Shown piece after piece: positions 1 to 8,101 of a DNA stretch of 26,734 nt. The notes under the pieces were generated by a model. It saw nothing but the letters and a program-made list of their open reading frames with translations. It had not been told where the DNA came from and did not search any database. The DNA is taken from NCBI GenBank assembly GCA_964416175.1, contig CAYQDF010000037.1, positions 1-26,734 on the forward strand. Direction: 5' to 3'. The stretch is from CAYQDF01 sp964416175 (GTDB lineage Bacteria > Chloroflexota > Anaerolineae > Anaerolineales > UBA4823). A program made the translations under genes and the position numbers. How positions within the stretch are numbered: the stretch's first letter is position 1; each line of letters begins with the position of its first letter.

Positions 1-1
1 G

Positions 2-325
2 CCCCCTCTGTCGATCACCCGAGACGAAGAGATCTTCGGGAGGGAGGCGGACCTGGTGACGCAGGTCCTGGATGATGGCTCGGTCGAACCCATCCACGCC
101 CGCCTGCTGCGGACTCGGGCTGGCGAGTATCGAATCAAGGACGAAGGCTCGGTCGCCGGGACATGGGTCAACTATACTCCCATCTCCAAAGAAGGAGTAA
201 GAATCGAGCACGGCGACCTGGTGCACATCGGGAGGCTGGGATTTCGATTCGTGGAGCGCGAACCGAAGCGCCTCCGTAAACCCGTCGCCAGGCCCGGGGA
301 ACCGCCCTTCCCCCTCAAGACCTGA
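2..325 (+). CDS. FHA-domain protein, C-terminal part (5' end outside window)
   Basis: The reading frame is open from base 2, so the gene starts upstream of the window; only about 107 residues are visible. They hold most of an FHA (forkhead-associated) phosphothreonine-binding domain: the motif FGREADLV, then PIHARL (the Ser/His strand that usually reads SRxHA or SxxHA), then GTWVNYTPI and the HGDLVHIGRLGFRF strand. FHA modules dock phosphothreonine peptides in Ser/Thr kinase signalling. The canonical Ser before the HA is replaced by Pro-Ile here. The gene converges on a degenerate PP2C-like membrane protein, which fits a phospho-signalling locus. A GTG at 56 could be taken as a start, but it would cut the FHA fold, so I treat the CDS as partial. 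What lies N-terminal to the domain cannot be seen. Confidence 0.8.
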   Translation, partial: PPLSITRDEEIFGREADLVTQVLDDGSVEPIHARLLRTRAGEYRIKDEGSVAGTWVNYTPISKEGVRIEHGDLVHIGRLGFRFVEREPKRLRKPVARPGEPPFPLKT

Positions 326-497
326 CGCCGCTGAATTCGATCACGGAAACAGTGTCAAGGATCCCTGCTACTCCCCAAATCAATCCTCCGGCGACCGACA
401 ATCCCAGGCCCACTGCGACCAGCTGGCCTTGAGTCAGCGGTTGCCACCAGCCGAAATCAAGGCATTGCAGCGTAGAAGACCTGGTCCTCCACGGCAA
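315..497 (-). CDS. possible small single-span membrane protein (doubtful)
   Basis: A 60-codon frame with a TTG start overlaps the end of the PP2C-like gene by 41 bases and the FHA gene's stop by 11 bases. Its second half is one hydrophobic segment (around QLVAVGLGLSVAGGLIWGVA) and occupies the 131-base intergenic gap. I see no clear ribosome binding site, and a shorter start at an internal GTG is equally possible. It could be a real small membrane protein translationally coupled to the upstream gene, or a chance open frame. I do not recognise a family. Confidence 0.25.
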   Translation of the reverse strand: MPWRTRSSTLQCLDFGWWQPLTQGQLVAVGLGLSVAGGLIWGVAGILDTVSVIEFSGVRS

Positions 498-2715
498 GAA
501 AAGCGATGCGGTTGCTCTTTTCGACTGCGAAGGCGGTCACTGGCGCTTCGGCTAAGGGATTGCGCGGGCGGAACTGGCGGTCGTACGTCAGGCGCACGCT
601 GAATTGGTAGATGGATTTCGTATTGGGGTCGAGCAGGTAGACAGCCGGTTCTGGGGGTGGCGAAAGTTTTATCTCGGAGAAAGTCGCGTCCTCCAGTAAG
701 GGGCCGCTCTGGCGGCCTGCGCGCGGATCGGTGAAGACGGCCTGCTCCTGACAGCGCGTCGGAGATGCTGACACGGCGCCGAACGAGCAGGTTGTCAGGT
801 GGCCATCCGAATGAAGCATGTAGAGGTCTCCCTGAAAGGCTGCCAGGTCAATCGCATCCTGGATTCGGGGGATTTGCTCGTCGAAGAACTGCCGCGGCGC
901 TTCGTTGAGATTCATCTCCTGGTACATCCAGGCCGCGCTGGTTTGAGGGTCCAGCACCACGAGGTTGTTCCCGTCGACCGTGATCGCACGCGGCGCCCCC
1001 CAGCTGATGTCCGGAGGTTGCAGCGGTGTGGCGACTGGAGACTCACCGACAAAGCATTTTAGCAGGTTTCCGCTGGCGTCAATCCCCAGTAGCGAGGCAT
1101 TGAGTGCATCCTCTTCTGGGGCTGGCGCGATGTCGATCAGGCTGCCAACGATGAACCCGCCCACGGGACCGGGACCGCACTGAAACGTTGGATCGAGCCG
1201 ATATCCCTCGCTGGTAAATAGCGCATGGAGCACGATCCCATCCGTGCTGTTGAGCAGGAACAGGTCATCCTCCACAGCGACCAACCGGATGATGGAGGCT
1301 TTTTCAGGCAGCCCTCCCACGATCGCCGGCTTGTAATCCAGGCGTTCGATCACATCGAGCCGGTCCAACACGACCTGAGCCTGTTCGCGGAGCTGGCGCG
1401 ATTCTTCTGTCACAAGAAAGCTTTCCGCCTGTTCGAGGTGGGCCAGTGTGGTCCCCCAGGCCTGCCGGAGTTCGCGTGGATCGGTTTTGGCGCCAGCTTC
1501 GGCAGCGGCAGCCTGCGCCTGGACGAAATAGAGATCAAACTGCTCTTTCCGGCCGCGCTGGAAGAAAACCAGAGCCGCGATCGTTACGACGACGAGGGGG
1601 ACGCCGATCGCCATGAGCGCCATCGTCGAGGATGGGATGGTAAACAAGCTGGAATCGGGCAAGATCCGCCTGGCGACCTCCCCGATCCCGAGAAGGACTC
1701 GCCGGGTGGTGTTCCTGGTCGTCATCCCTGCCTTACCGAACCAGGATGTTATCACAGGAGGAGCAGCCGTGCGATCTGCCTGCCGGCGAACGCCCGCCGG
1801 TGATTGTGGGCGCCTGTCTTGCCGGGCTGCTCCAGACACTTGCTCCATTCCAGCGGCTTTCCGCTCCAGGGCGGGAGCATAGTCGTCGGCAGTGGATTCT
1901 GCTCCCGGCATGATCTCTGCCGTGATCGGCGTACCCGCCGCATGGGGGCGCATAGACGTTTCGGGTGCGGCCTCGATTGCCGGAGGTCTTGCGCTGGCAG
2001 TTGGAGGCACAGCCACCTTCACCGGGCGGAGCAGCCTTAGCTGCCCGCTGCCGGGCTGAGCCTGAACCAGGAATGCGTTCAACTCTCCATCCGCTGCGGA
2101 AAGCAGCCGGCGGCGCAGGCTCTCAGGACCCTGGCCGCGTGGCGACATCAAGGTCTCCTTAGTCCAGACCAGAGGCGGGTCCACAGCGATCACTGCGGCG
2201 TCGTTGGCCTTCAGATTGATTTGCGTGAAGTGGATTGGAGTGGTTCGATTCATCCCGAGCCCATTGCCTGCCAGGGCAGGGTCATGCACGTGGTCAAAAC
2301 CGCTCTCCGTGAGCAGGTAGGCGTGGGATATCCCTGACTGCGCTATCGACAATCGATCTTCTCGGAAGACGATCTGTGTGAGATGGCCGGTAACCTGCTG
2401 GCCGGTGCTGGCGTTTCGCAGGTTGCGGTCGAGCAGGTACTGGTTCAACGCCTCTGCGATAGCCCGCTGTGCGGTGGTCACCGTGCCCGGGGTGCTGTAA
2501 AATGTCTTTGCCAGATTCTCGACCAGGGCATTGACCTGCTCTGGCGACAGCGGCGCTGTCCCCGTCAGGACCAGGTGAAGGGCAAGCCTGTCGCGGTTCC
2601 GAAAACGCGCTGGGCGCTTCGGCGGGGCGGCTACGTGAAGGCCGGGGACGCTGGCCTGCTCCTGACCGCCAGTTCGCGCCAGGGGAAGGATCAAAAGGTC
2701 GAGTGATGACGCCAT
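457..2715 (-). CDS. membrane protein with degenerate PP2C-like domain and C-terminal propeller-like domain
   Basis: A 752-residue protein. Residues about 30-200 resemble a PPM/PP2C-type phosphatase fold of the kind seen in Chloroflexota, including a strand reading SIAQSGISHAYLL where active enzymes have a GDSRAYL-like strand. The Asp residues of the usual DGMGG and GDS metal-binding motifs are missing, so catalysis is doubtful. A Pro/Ala-rich linker follows (about 220-340), then one membrane helix (about 363-384, MALMAIGVPLVVVTIAALVF), a helical stretch with many Gln, Glu and Leu (about 390-450), and about 290 residues of repeated beta-strand blocks that look like a propeller. The ATG at 2715 has GGAG 8 bases upstream. 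Topology would put the phosphatase-like part in the cytoplasm and the propeller outside. The convergent FHA gene supports a signalling role. Function is inferred from the fold only. Confidence 0.65.
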   Translation of the reverse strand: MASSLDLLILPLARTGGQEQASVPGLHVAAPPKRPARFRNRDRLALHLVLTGTAPLSPEQVNALVENLAKTFYSTPGTVTTAQRAIAEALNQYLLDRNLRNASTGQQVTGHLTQIVFREDRLSIAQSGISHAYLLTESGFDHVHDPALAGNGLGMNRTTPIHFTQINLKANDAAVIAVDPPLVWTKETLMSPRGQGPESLRRRLLSAADGELNAFLVQAQPGSGQLRLLRPVKVAVPPTASARPPAIEAAPETSMRPHAAGTPITAEIMPGAESTADDYAPALERKAAGMEQVSGAARQDRRPQSPAGVRRQADRTAAPPVITSWFGKAGMTTRNTTRRVLLGIGEVARRILPDSSLFTIPSSTMALMAIGVPLVVVTIAALVFFQRGRKEQFDLYFVQAQAAAAEAGAKTDPRELRQAWGTTLAHLEQAESFLVTEESRQLREQAQVVLDRLDVIERLDYKPAIVGGLPEKASIIRLVAVEDDLFLLNSTDGIVLHALFTSEGYRLDPTFQCGPGPVGGFIVGSLIDIAPAPEEDALNASLLGIDASGNLLKCFVGESPVATPLQPPDISWGAPRAITVDGNNLVVLDPQTSAAWMYQEMNLNEAPRQFFDEQIPRIQDAIDLAAFQGDLYMLHSDGHLTTCSFGAVSASPTRCQEQAVFTDPRAGRQSGPLLEDATFSEIKLSPPPEPAVYLLDPNTKSIYQFSVRLTYDRQFRPRNPLAEAPVTAFAVEKSNRIAFLAVEDQVFYAAMP

Positions 2716-2799
2716 ATGGGCTGCTCCGCCTGGTCCGAAGACCAGGATGATCTCATCGGTGCAAGTCGTGTGCCGGAATCGGAGACCAGAACCTACAAT

Positions 2800-3915
2800 T
2801 TACCAGGCGACAGGTCTGGGCATGCCAAAACCACCAAGATTTACCAGTTCTGGGCGATCGCTCCAGATCCCGGGTATCGGGGTGTTGCAATTTGGACAGG
2901 TCCCCGCTGAAGTCAGGCGATAGCTCTGGATGATATACCCGTAGCGTTCGATGAGGCGTGTGCCGCACTTTGGGCAGACGGTGTGCTCGTACTCTCCAGT
3001 CCTGCCGGGGAGATTGCCGGCATACACGAAATTCAGTCCAGCTTCTTGCCCGATCTCAGCCGCCCGGATCAGAGTCTTCGCCGAGGTGGGCGGCGGATCG
3101 GTCATCTTATAGTCCGGATGGAAAGCTGTCACATGCCAGGGGATATCGCGCGACACTGAAGCCAGGAACCGTGCGGCATCCATGAGTTCTTCGGTGCTGT
3201 CGTTGAAGCCGGGCACCAAGAGCGTTACAACTTCCACCCACAGACCGGCTTCGCGCGCCATGCGGATAGTTTCCAGCACGTGATCGAGGACGCCGCCCAG
3301 CTTGCGGTAGTGCTTATCCTGCATGGTCTTCAGGTCGACCTTGTAGCCAATAATGTGCGGGCGCAGGTAGTCGAGGACCTCAGGGGTCGCATTCCCATTG
3401 GAGATGTACACGCATTTCAACCCGGCCTGGTTTGCTTCGCGGAAGATAGCCACCGCCCATTCGGATGTGATCAGCGGTTCGTTGTAAGAAGATGCGACCA
3501 CTCCGGCCCCAGACCTCAATGCGTAGGATACCAGATCCTCCGGGGAAAGCTTGCGAACGTAACCGATCGACACATCCGCGGCCGGGTCGCGCATGGCTTG
3601 AGATGTTAACCAGTTCTGGCAATAAGAGCAGTGAAAATCACAGCCCAGCATACCGAAAGTGAGGGCATCTGTCCCGGGAAAGATGTGGAAGAAGGGCTTC
3701 TTTTCGATGGGATCGACCTGGAGGGCGGCCACGTAGCCCCACGGGACCAGTAATTTCCCCTGGCGATTGAAGCGCACCTGACAGATGCCGCGCCTTCCTT
3801 CCCGGATCAGGCAGCGGTGTCCGCAGGCGTAGCAGCGGACTGCTCCATCGGGCAGCGATTCGTACAGGTCTCCTTCGACCGTTAAAGTGTCCAGATAATC
3901 AGCCAGCGTAGACAT
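2800..3915 (-). CDS. amrS: AmmeMemoRadiSam system radical SAM enzyme AmrS
   Basis: A 371-residue radical SAM protein. N-terminal cysteines C28, C31, C35 and C45 (CYACGHRC...GICQVR) are followed by the CxxxCxxC cluster motif GCDFHCSYCQNW (C92, C96, C99), which binds the 4Fe-4S cluster that cleaves S-adenosylmethionine. The PFFHIFPG and SYNEPLI blocks are typical of AmrS, the partner of AmrA (AMMECR1) and AmrB (Memo). The C-terminal CPKCG...CPNC pairs look like a zinc ribbon. The substrate of the family is unknown. I chose the ATG at 3915 because AGGAG lies 8 bases before it; an upstream GTG at 3924 would overlap that site. amrA and amrB are not in the window. Confidence 0.9.
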   Translation of the reverse strand: MSTLADYLDTLTVEGDLYESLPDGAVRCYACGHRCLIREGRRGICQVRFNRQGKLLVPWGYVAALQVDPIEKKPFFHIFPGTDALTFGMLGCDFHCSYCQNWLTSQAMRDPAADVSIGYVRKLSPEDLVSYALRSGAGVVASSYNEPLITSEWAVAIFREANQAGLKCVYISNGNATPEVLDYLRPHIIGYKVDLKTMQDKHYRKLGGVLDHVLETIRMAREAGLWVEVVTLLVPGFNDSTEELMDAARFLASVSRDIPWHVTAFHPDYKMTDPPPTSAKTLIRAAEIGQEAGLNFVYAGNLPGRTGEYEHTVCPKCGTRLIERYGYIIQSYRLTSAGTCPNCNTPIPGIWSDRPELVNLGGFGMPRPVAW

Positions 3916-4005
3916 CAAACACACTCCTGAGGAACACCGGTAAAGCGACGGTTATCCCTGTTCCTCCGATGATGAGGAGAAAACAAAGGATGAGGTTTCT
4001 ACAAT

Positions 4006-4011
4006 TATAAT
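4006..4011 (+). promoter_or_regulatory. -10 box TATAAT for leaderless mobA
   Basis: A perfect TATAAT ends 6 bases before the mobA ATG at 4018, so transcription would start at or very near the A of the start codon. The 20 bases before the ATG contain no Shine-Dalgarno sequence. No good -35 box is visible. Confidence 0.55.
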
Positions 4012-4017
4012 CAATCT

Positions 4018-4617
4018 ATGTTAAGTGTGGCGATCCAGGCTGGCGGCGAGTCGCGCCGGATGGGACAGGACAAAGCCCTGGCCCTTTTCAAGGGACAACC
4101 GCTCATCTCGCGCGTGATCGAACGGGTCTCGCCGATCGCAGATGAGCTGATCGTAACGACCAACAATCCGGAAGCGTACTCCTTCCTGGCGCTGCCGCTC
4201 TACCCGGACATCTTCCCCGGAACCGGCGCACTGGGGGGATTATTCACAGCGCTGAGCGCTGCGCGCGGCGATCTGGTGGCCGTGGTTGCCTGTGATATGC
4301 CTTTCGTCAGCCTGGAGATCCTTGCCCTGGCGCGGGATTCTATCCTCTCGACAGGTGTAGATGTCGCGATCCCCTTCACAGGGGGTGGTTATGAACCGTT
4401 CCACGCCGTGTATCGCCGGAAGACCTGCCGACCGGCTGTGAGAGAAGCGCTCAATGCCGGCAAACGGAAGTTGATCTCCTGGTTCGATTCGGTTAGAATA
4501 CTCGCACTTGACCCTGCTCAACTCCTTCAATATGATCCGAGCGGGATCGCATTTTGGAACATAAACACACCAGAGGAACTGCTCGAGGCGGAGCGGCTGG
4601 CAGAATCCACGGGTTGA
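4018..4617 (+). CDS. mobA: molybdenum cofactor guanylyltransferase MobA
   Basis: This 199-residue protein has the nucleotide-binding signature of the MobA family at its N-terminus: QAGGESRRMGQDKALALFKG (residues 7-26), matching LxGGxSxRMGxDKA. Further MobA-type blocks are PGTGALGGL and VVACDMPFV, where the Asp binds Mg2+. MobA transfers GMP from GTP to Mo-molybdopterin, giving the guanine dinucleotide form used by DMSO-reductase-family enzymes. Length is normal for the family (about 190-205). No other Mo cofactor gene or molybdoenzyme is in the window. The mRNA is probably leaderless. Confidence 0.88.
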   Translation: MLSVAIQAGGESRRMGQDKALALFKGQPLISRVIERVSPIADELIVTTNNPEAYSFLALPLYPDIFPGTGALGGLFTALSAARGDLVAVVACDMPFVSLEILALARDSILSTGVDVAIPFTGGGYEPFHAVYRRKTCRPAVREALNAGKRKLISWFDSVRILALDPAQLLQYDPSGIAFWNINTPEELLEAERLAESTG

Positions 4618-4791
4618 CCCGCAGGGGGCGAAAGCATTCTGGCTGGTCCGGGAACCTCCCCTGAACTCTTCCCCGAAAAATCAAATCGGAACTCCTGTTT
4701 TGGTGTTTAACAGTTCAGCAGCACCAAGACCAGCATTTCCCTCATGGCAGCCACGATGACTGCCTGAGATTCAAGGACTAATGAGGACACG

Positions 4792-6063
4792 ATGACAGTT
4801 AACTCAGCAACTGAGGAAGCGCCAGAGGGGACATCTCCCTTCTTCGAACAGCCTCAGGTTAAGATGATTGAGATCCCAATCGCCCATGGCGTGCCGGCGG
4901 GGATCCAGACCGTGACGAACGAGCGGCTCGGTATCGGCGGAGCCTACGGCACCTGGGGGCAGCCTTACGACAACGTGACGCTGGCGGAAATGGTCGAAAT
5001 GCGGACCGGGACGACGCTCTCTGAGGGGGAGAGAATGGACCTGGCACCGCTGGGATTCATCGCTCGCCATCACCAACCAGCTCTTACCAGGGAAGAGAGC
5101 GTCGATCTGGAGGTGGCGATTGGAGCCCAATTCCTCCGCGCGGCGGCATTCGCCTGCGGGTGGCATCCAGAGGAAGTCGATGGGGTCCTGATCGGCACCA
5201 GCGGACCGATCGTCGAGGACTATACGGTGCGGATCGCCCAGATGGCGGGAATCCGGCAAGATGCGCTCAAAGTGAGTGTACACAAAGCCTGCGATGGCTC
5301 TGTGGGCGCGCTGCACATGCTGTTGAATGAAAACCTGGATATTAATCAAAGCTCGGGGATAAACCTGGCGCAGGAGCTCGCGGGGAAGAAAGTCCTCGTT
5401 GGGGGGATCGAGGGCTTGAGCCGGCTTGTGCAGCTCTCGCGAGATAAGAACGCTTTGCAGCTCTTCGGCAACGGCGCCGGGGTGATCGGGGTTGTACCCG
5501 GCGAGTCGATGAAATTCCTGGTCGGCAAATCGCACGAGGTGTTCGATGCAGAAGGGGTTTTAGCCGTGCACATGTTTTACCCCCACTCGGGTCTGAGGAA
5601 GGATGGGGGTTCGAATATTGAAGTGAGCCGCGCAGGAGCCAATCACATCCGCGTCGCCGGCCTGATGCACGAACCAGATAATGGAGACGCGGTGAAGATG
5701 GCAGGCCCGATGGGGATGGTGAAGCTATTCGTCCGGACGGGCGTCCAGGTCGTGCGGGATGTTTATGAGATGTACCAGGACCTGGTGAGCCGGGTGGGTG
5801 GGATCGAGAAAAAGATCGCCGTGGCGATCGTCCACCACGCCAATCTGAAGATCAACCGGCTCAAAGAAAAGCACCTCCAGAACGCGGGCGTCCACCTGGC
5901 GATGCCGTGGCTGCTCAGCGAGTTCGGCAACGTGAGCGCCGCTTCGAATATGATCGCTTTTTTGCGCCAGCTGCCGCGCCTGAACCCCGGAGATCACGTC
6001 CTCCTAGACGGGTTTGGCGCAGGGACGTATTACGACGTCCTGGTAGTATCGATGGGGGGGTAA
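4792..6063 (+). CDS. 3-oxoacyl-ACP synthase III (KAS III/FabH-like) thiolase-fold enzyme
   Basis: A 423-residue thiolase-fold protein. The KAS III catalytic triad is visible: Cys167 in VHKACDGSVG, His348 in VHHANLKI (equivalent to FabH PHQAN) and Asn380 in EFGNVSAAS. The end GFGAGTYYDVLVVSMG matches the FabH C-terminus. These enzymes condense an acyl-CoA starter with malonyl-ACP, or catalyse related Claisen or acyl-transfer reactions. It is about 100 residues longer than FabH, mainly from an N-terminal extension of about 60 residues plus insertions, so it is probably not the housekeeping FabH. GAGG lies about 5 bases before the ATG. No other fatty acid or polyketide gene is adjacent, so the substrate is unknown. 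An HMG-CoA-synthase-like role is a less likely alternative. Confidence 0.75.
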   Translation: MTVNSATEEAPEGTSPFFEQPQVKMIEIPIAHGVPAGIQTVTNERLGIGGAYGTWGQPYDNVTLAEMVEMRTGTTLSEGERMDLAPLGFIARHHQPALTREESVDLEVAIGAQFLRAAAFACGWHPEEVDGVLIGTSGPIVEDYTVRIAQMAGIRQDALKVSVHKACDGSVGALHMLLNENLDINQSSGINLAQELAGKKVLVGGIEGLSRLVQLSRDKNALQLFGNGAGVIGVVPGESMKFLVGKSHEVFDAEGVLAVHMFYPHSGLRKDGGSNIEVSRAGANHIRVAGLMHEPDNGDAVKMAGPMGMVKLFVRTGVQVVRDVYEMYQDLVSRVGGIEKKIAVAIVHHANLKINRLKEKHLQNAGVHLAMPWLLSEFGNVSAASNMIAFLRQLPRLNPGDHVLLDGFGAGTYYDVLVVSMGG

Positions 6064-6068
6064 TCTCG

Positions 6069-6299
6069 TCAGGATTTCGGTAAGTTCTTGTTGATCTCCG
6101 CCAGTATCGCTTCCACTTTTTCTTGAGTGAAGCCAGCCTGGGCTGCCTGAGGTGTGCTGAGGATCATCCGCAGGGAGAGGGTTTTTCCTATGGCGAGCAT
6201 GGGGTGCTTGGATGCGCCGGGTACGTGCCTGTCGAGGATTTCGACAGCTTTCGGATTGTCCAAAATATCTGCAAGTTTAGAATCCAGCGTGAGTTCCAT
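6069..6299 (-). CDS. small helical protein of unknown function
   Basis: A 76-residue protein, predicted mostly helical, with the pattern TLDSKLADILDNPKAVEILD, then HVPGASKHPM, then EKVEAILAEINKNLPKS. A perfect AAAAGGAGG ribosome binding site 6 bases before the ATG makes this a real gene. Similar short domains occur alone or at the ends of larger proteins in Gram-positive bacteria and Chloroflexota, but I know no function for them. It converges on the KAS III-like gene with 5 bases between the stops, so transcripts may run into each other. Confidence 0.7.
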   Translation of the reverse strand: MELTLDSKLADILDNPKAVEILDRHVPGASKHPMLAIGKTLSLRMILSTPQAAQAGFTQEKVEAILAEINKNLPKS

Positions 6300-6363
6300 G
6301 GAGCGCCTCCTTTTCCATGTAGTATAACCGGGATCCCGGCAGAAATCTCTGTTAAGTTATAAT

Positions 6364-6547
6364 CGAAGCTTCCAAGGAGAATGCCACCCAATGTCGCCAG
6401 GACGCACCCGACCAGGGTGAGACCAGCCGGGCGGGTTTTCGGTTTTGGTTTTCGCAGCCAGTAGATGCCGACCAGGGCATTTACGACGACCGGAAGTTGG
6501 GCGATCGTAAAGCCCCGACCTCCTACCAATCGCGTATGTCCAATCAT
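6364..6547 (-). pseudogene. remnant of DMT/GRP-type transporter (C-terminal two helices)
   Basis: The translated piece VGGRGFTIAQLPVVVNALVG, then IYWLRKPKPKTR, then a last membrane helix ending LGGILLG, matches the C-terminal end of drug/metabolite-superfamily (EamA or glucose/ribose uptake type) transporters: a helix with FTIAQL, a short basic loop, and a final Gly-rich helix. Only about 60 of roughly 290 residues remain. The N-terminal part should lie at higher coordinates, but an in-frame TAG sits 9 bases before the Met and that space holds the class V aminotransferase gene on the other strand. The frame then runs out of homology into the leader of the 76-residue gene. This is a truncated, non-functional remnant. 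Confidence 0.6.
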
Positions 6548-6577
6548 AAATATCTACGCTGAATTCAAGGAGTTAGA

Positions 6578-7837
6578 ATGCCCCTCGATCTTCCACAGAT
6601 CCGCTCCAAATTCCCCGCCTTACAGCGTCCGGCGATCTTCTTCGACAACCCCGGAGGCACACAGGTCGCCCAACCTGTCCTCGACCGAATGAATACGTAT
6701 CTGGTCGACCACAACGCCAACCACGGCGGCGCATTCCCGACCAGCCGGGCATCGGATTCTGTATTGGATGAAGCCCACGCCGCGATGGCGGATTTCTTCA
6801 ACGCCTACCGGCCGGAGGAGATCGTCTTCGGCAACAATATGACCACCCTGACTTTCACCCTCAGCCGCGCCATCGCCCGTACCTGGCAATCTGGGGACGA
6901 GATCGTTGTCACCCGACTGGACCATGACGCCAACATCACGCCCTGGGCGATGGCAGCGGAGGATCGGGGCTGCTCCGTCCGCTGGGTGGACTTCCATCCT
7001 GACGACGGCACCCTGGATCTGGAATCCTTTCAAACTGCCCTGGAAGGTCGCCCGCGATTGGTCGCCTTTGGGTATGCCTCGAATGCGTTGGGAACCATCA
7101 ATCCAGTCGCCAAATTGGTGAAGATGGCGCATGAAGCTGGCGCCTGGGCCTATATCGATGCCGTGCAGTACGCTCCCCACGGACCAATCGACGTCCAGGC
7201 GCTGGATTGCGATTTCCTGGTCGCCTCGGGCTACAAATTTTTCGGTCCGCACTCCGGGGTTTTGTACGGGAAATATGAACACCTTGAGAAATTGACCGCC
7301 TACAAGGTTCGTCCGGCCCCGAAAGATCCACCAGGAAAATATGAAACAGGGACCCAAAACCACGAGGGGATCGCCGGGATGCTGGGAGCCATCGAATACC
7401 TGGAATGGGTGGGAAAGACCTTCGGGGGGATTTATGCGGAAAAATATGCAGATCGCTACCAGGGTCGGCGGCTGTATCTCAAGCAGGCCATGGCAGCCAT
7501 CCGCGCCTATGAGTACGAGTTGAGCCGCGCCTTGTTGGATATATTGGAGGAAACCCCTGGGTTGACCCTTTATGGATTGCGAGATGGGCGCCGCTTAGAA
7601 GAGCGCGTCCCAACTTTCTCATTTTCCCTGCAGAATCAGCACCCCCGCCAGGTGGCAGAAAGGCTGGGAGATGCCGGCATCTACGTGTGGGATGGCAATT
7701 ACTACGCCCTGGCTGTGACGGAGAGGTTAGGGCTGGAAGAAAGTGGCGGGATGGTACGCGTAGGGGCGGTGCACTACAACACGCTAGAAGAGGTATCCAG
7801 ATTCGGGGATGCTTTGGGGAAGCTCGTTGAACTTTAG
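6578..7837 (+). CDS. class V aminotransferase, cysteine desulfurase-like (VC1184-type)
   Basis: A 419-residue PLP enzyme of fold type I. Diagnostic blocks are FFDNPGGTQV at the N-terminus, THE-like NANHGGAFPTS, Asp194 in YIDAVQYAPH (pairs with the PLP ring nitrogen) and Lys220 in SGYKFFGPHSG (Schiff base). It matches the 'cysteine desulfurase family, VC1184 subfamily' style. The mobile-loop Cys that SufS and IscS need for persulfide formation is absent: the region reads VWDGNYYALAVTERLG. It may therefore be a different lyase or an aminotransferase. AAGGAG lies 5 bases before the ATG. The gene sits alone, next to a decayed second copy of its own N-terminus on the opposite strand. The substrate is not known. 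Confidence 0.85.
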   Translation: MPLDLPQIRSKFPALQRPAIFFDNPGGTQVAQPVLDRMNTYLVDHNANHGGAFPTSRASDSVLDEAHAAMADFFNAYRPEEIVFGNNMTTLTFTLSRAIARTWQSGDEIVVTRLDHDANITPWAMAAEDRGCSVRWVDFHPDDGTLDLESFQTALEGRPRLVAFGYASNALGTINPVAKLVKMAHEAGAWAYIDAVQYAPHGPIDVQALDCDFLVASGYKFFGPHSGVLYGKYEHLEKLTAYKVRPAPKDPPGKYETGTQNHEGIAGMLGAIEYLEWVGKTFGGIYAEKYADRYQGRRLYLKQAMAAIRAYEYELSRALLDILEETPGLTLYGLRDGRRLEERVPTFSFSLQNQHPRQVAERLGDAGIYVWDGNYYALAVTERLGLEESGGMVRVGAVHYNTLEEVSRFGDALGKLVEL

Positions 7838-7934
7838 CGATCGATACGCGCGGTTGGCTTACATTGCAAGGAAGAGCGGTATCTCCTCACCAAAAGTCCG
7901 GCGAAGAGTGCCTGATATCCTGCACAGTCAGGAC

Positions 7935-8096
7935 TCACGGAGGCATATTGGCATTGGTCTCGGTCCGGTAGTCCAGCATGCGGTCGATAGCCGGCTGAGG
8001 GATCTGCGTCCCGCCGGGGTTATCATGGAAGATTCTCGGGTGGTGCCAGGCAGGGAAAAATGAACGGATTGCAGCCAGATCGAGGGATATGTTCAA
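7935..8096 (-). pseudogene. N-terminal remnant of a second class V aminotransferase
   Basis: About 50 codons on the minus strand read LDLAAIRSFFPAW, then IFHDNPGGTQIPQPAIDRM and NANMPP before a stop. This aligns without gaps to the first 50 residues of the neighbouring intact enzyme (LDLPQIRSKFPAL, IFFDNPGGTQVAQPVLDRM, NANHGG), with roughly 27 of 47 positions identical. The remaining 370 residues are missing: translation of the next 100 bases in all three frames gives nothing similar. The divergence shows that it was a different member of the same family, not a recent copy. Confidence 0.75.
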
Positions 8097-8101
8097 AAAG
8101 T

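Noticed and set aside
4804..5535. 243-codon minus-strand frame opposite the KAS III-like gene
   Set aside because: Antisense shadow; the sense strand has the full catalytic triad.
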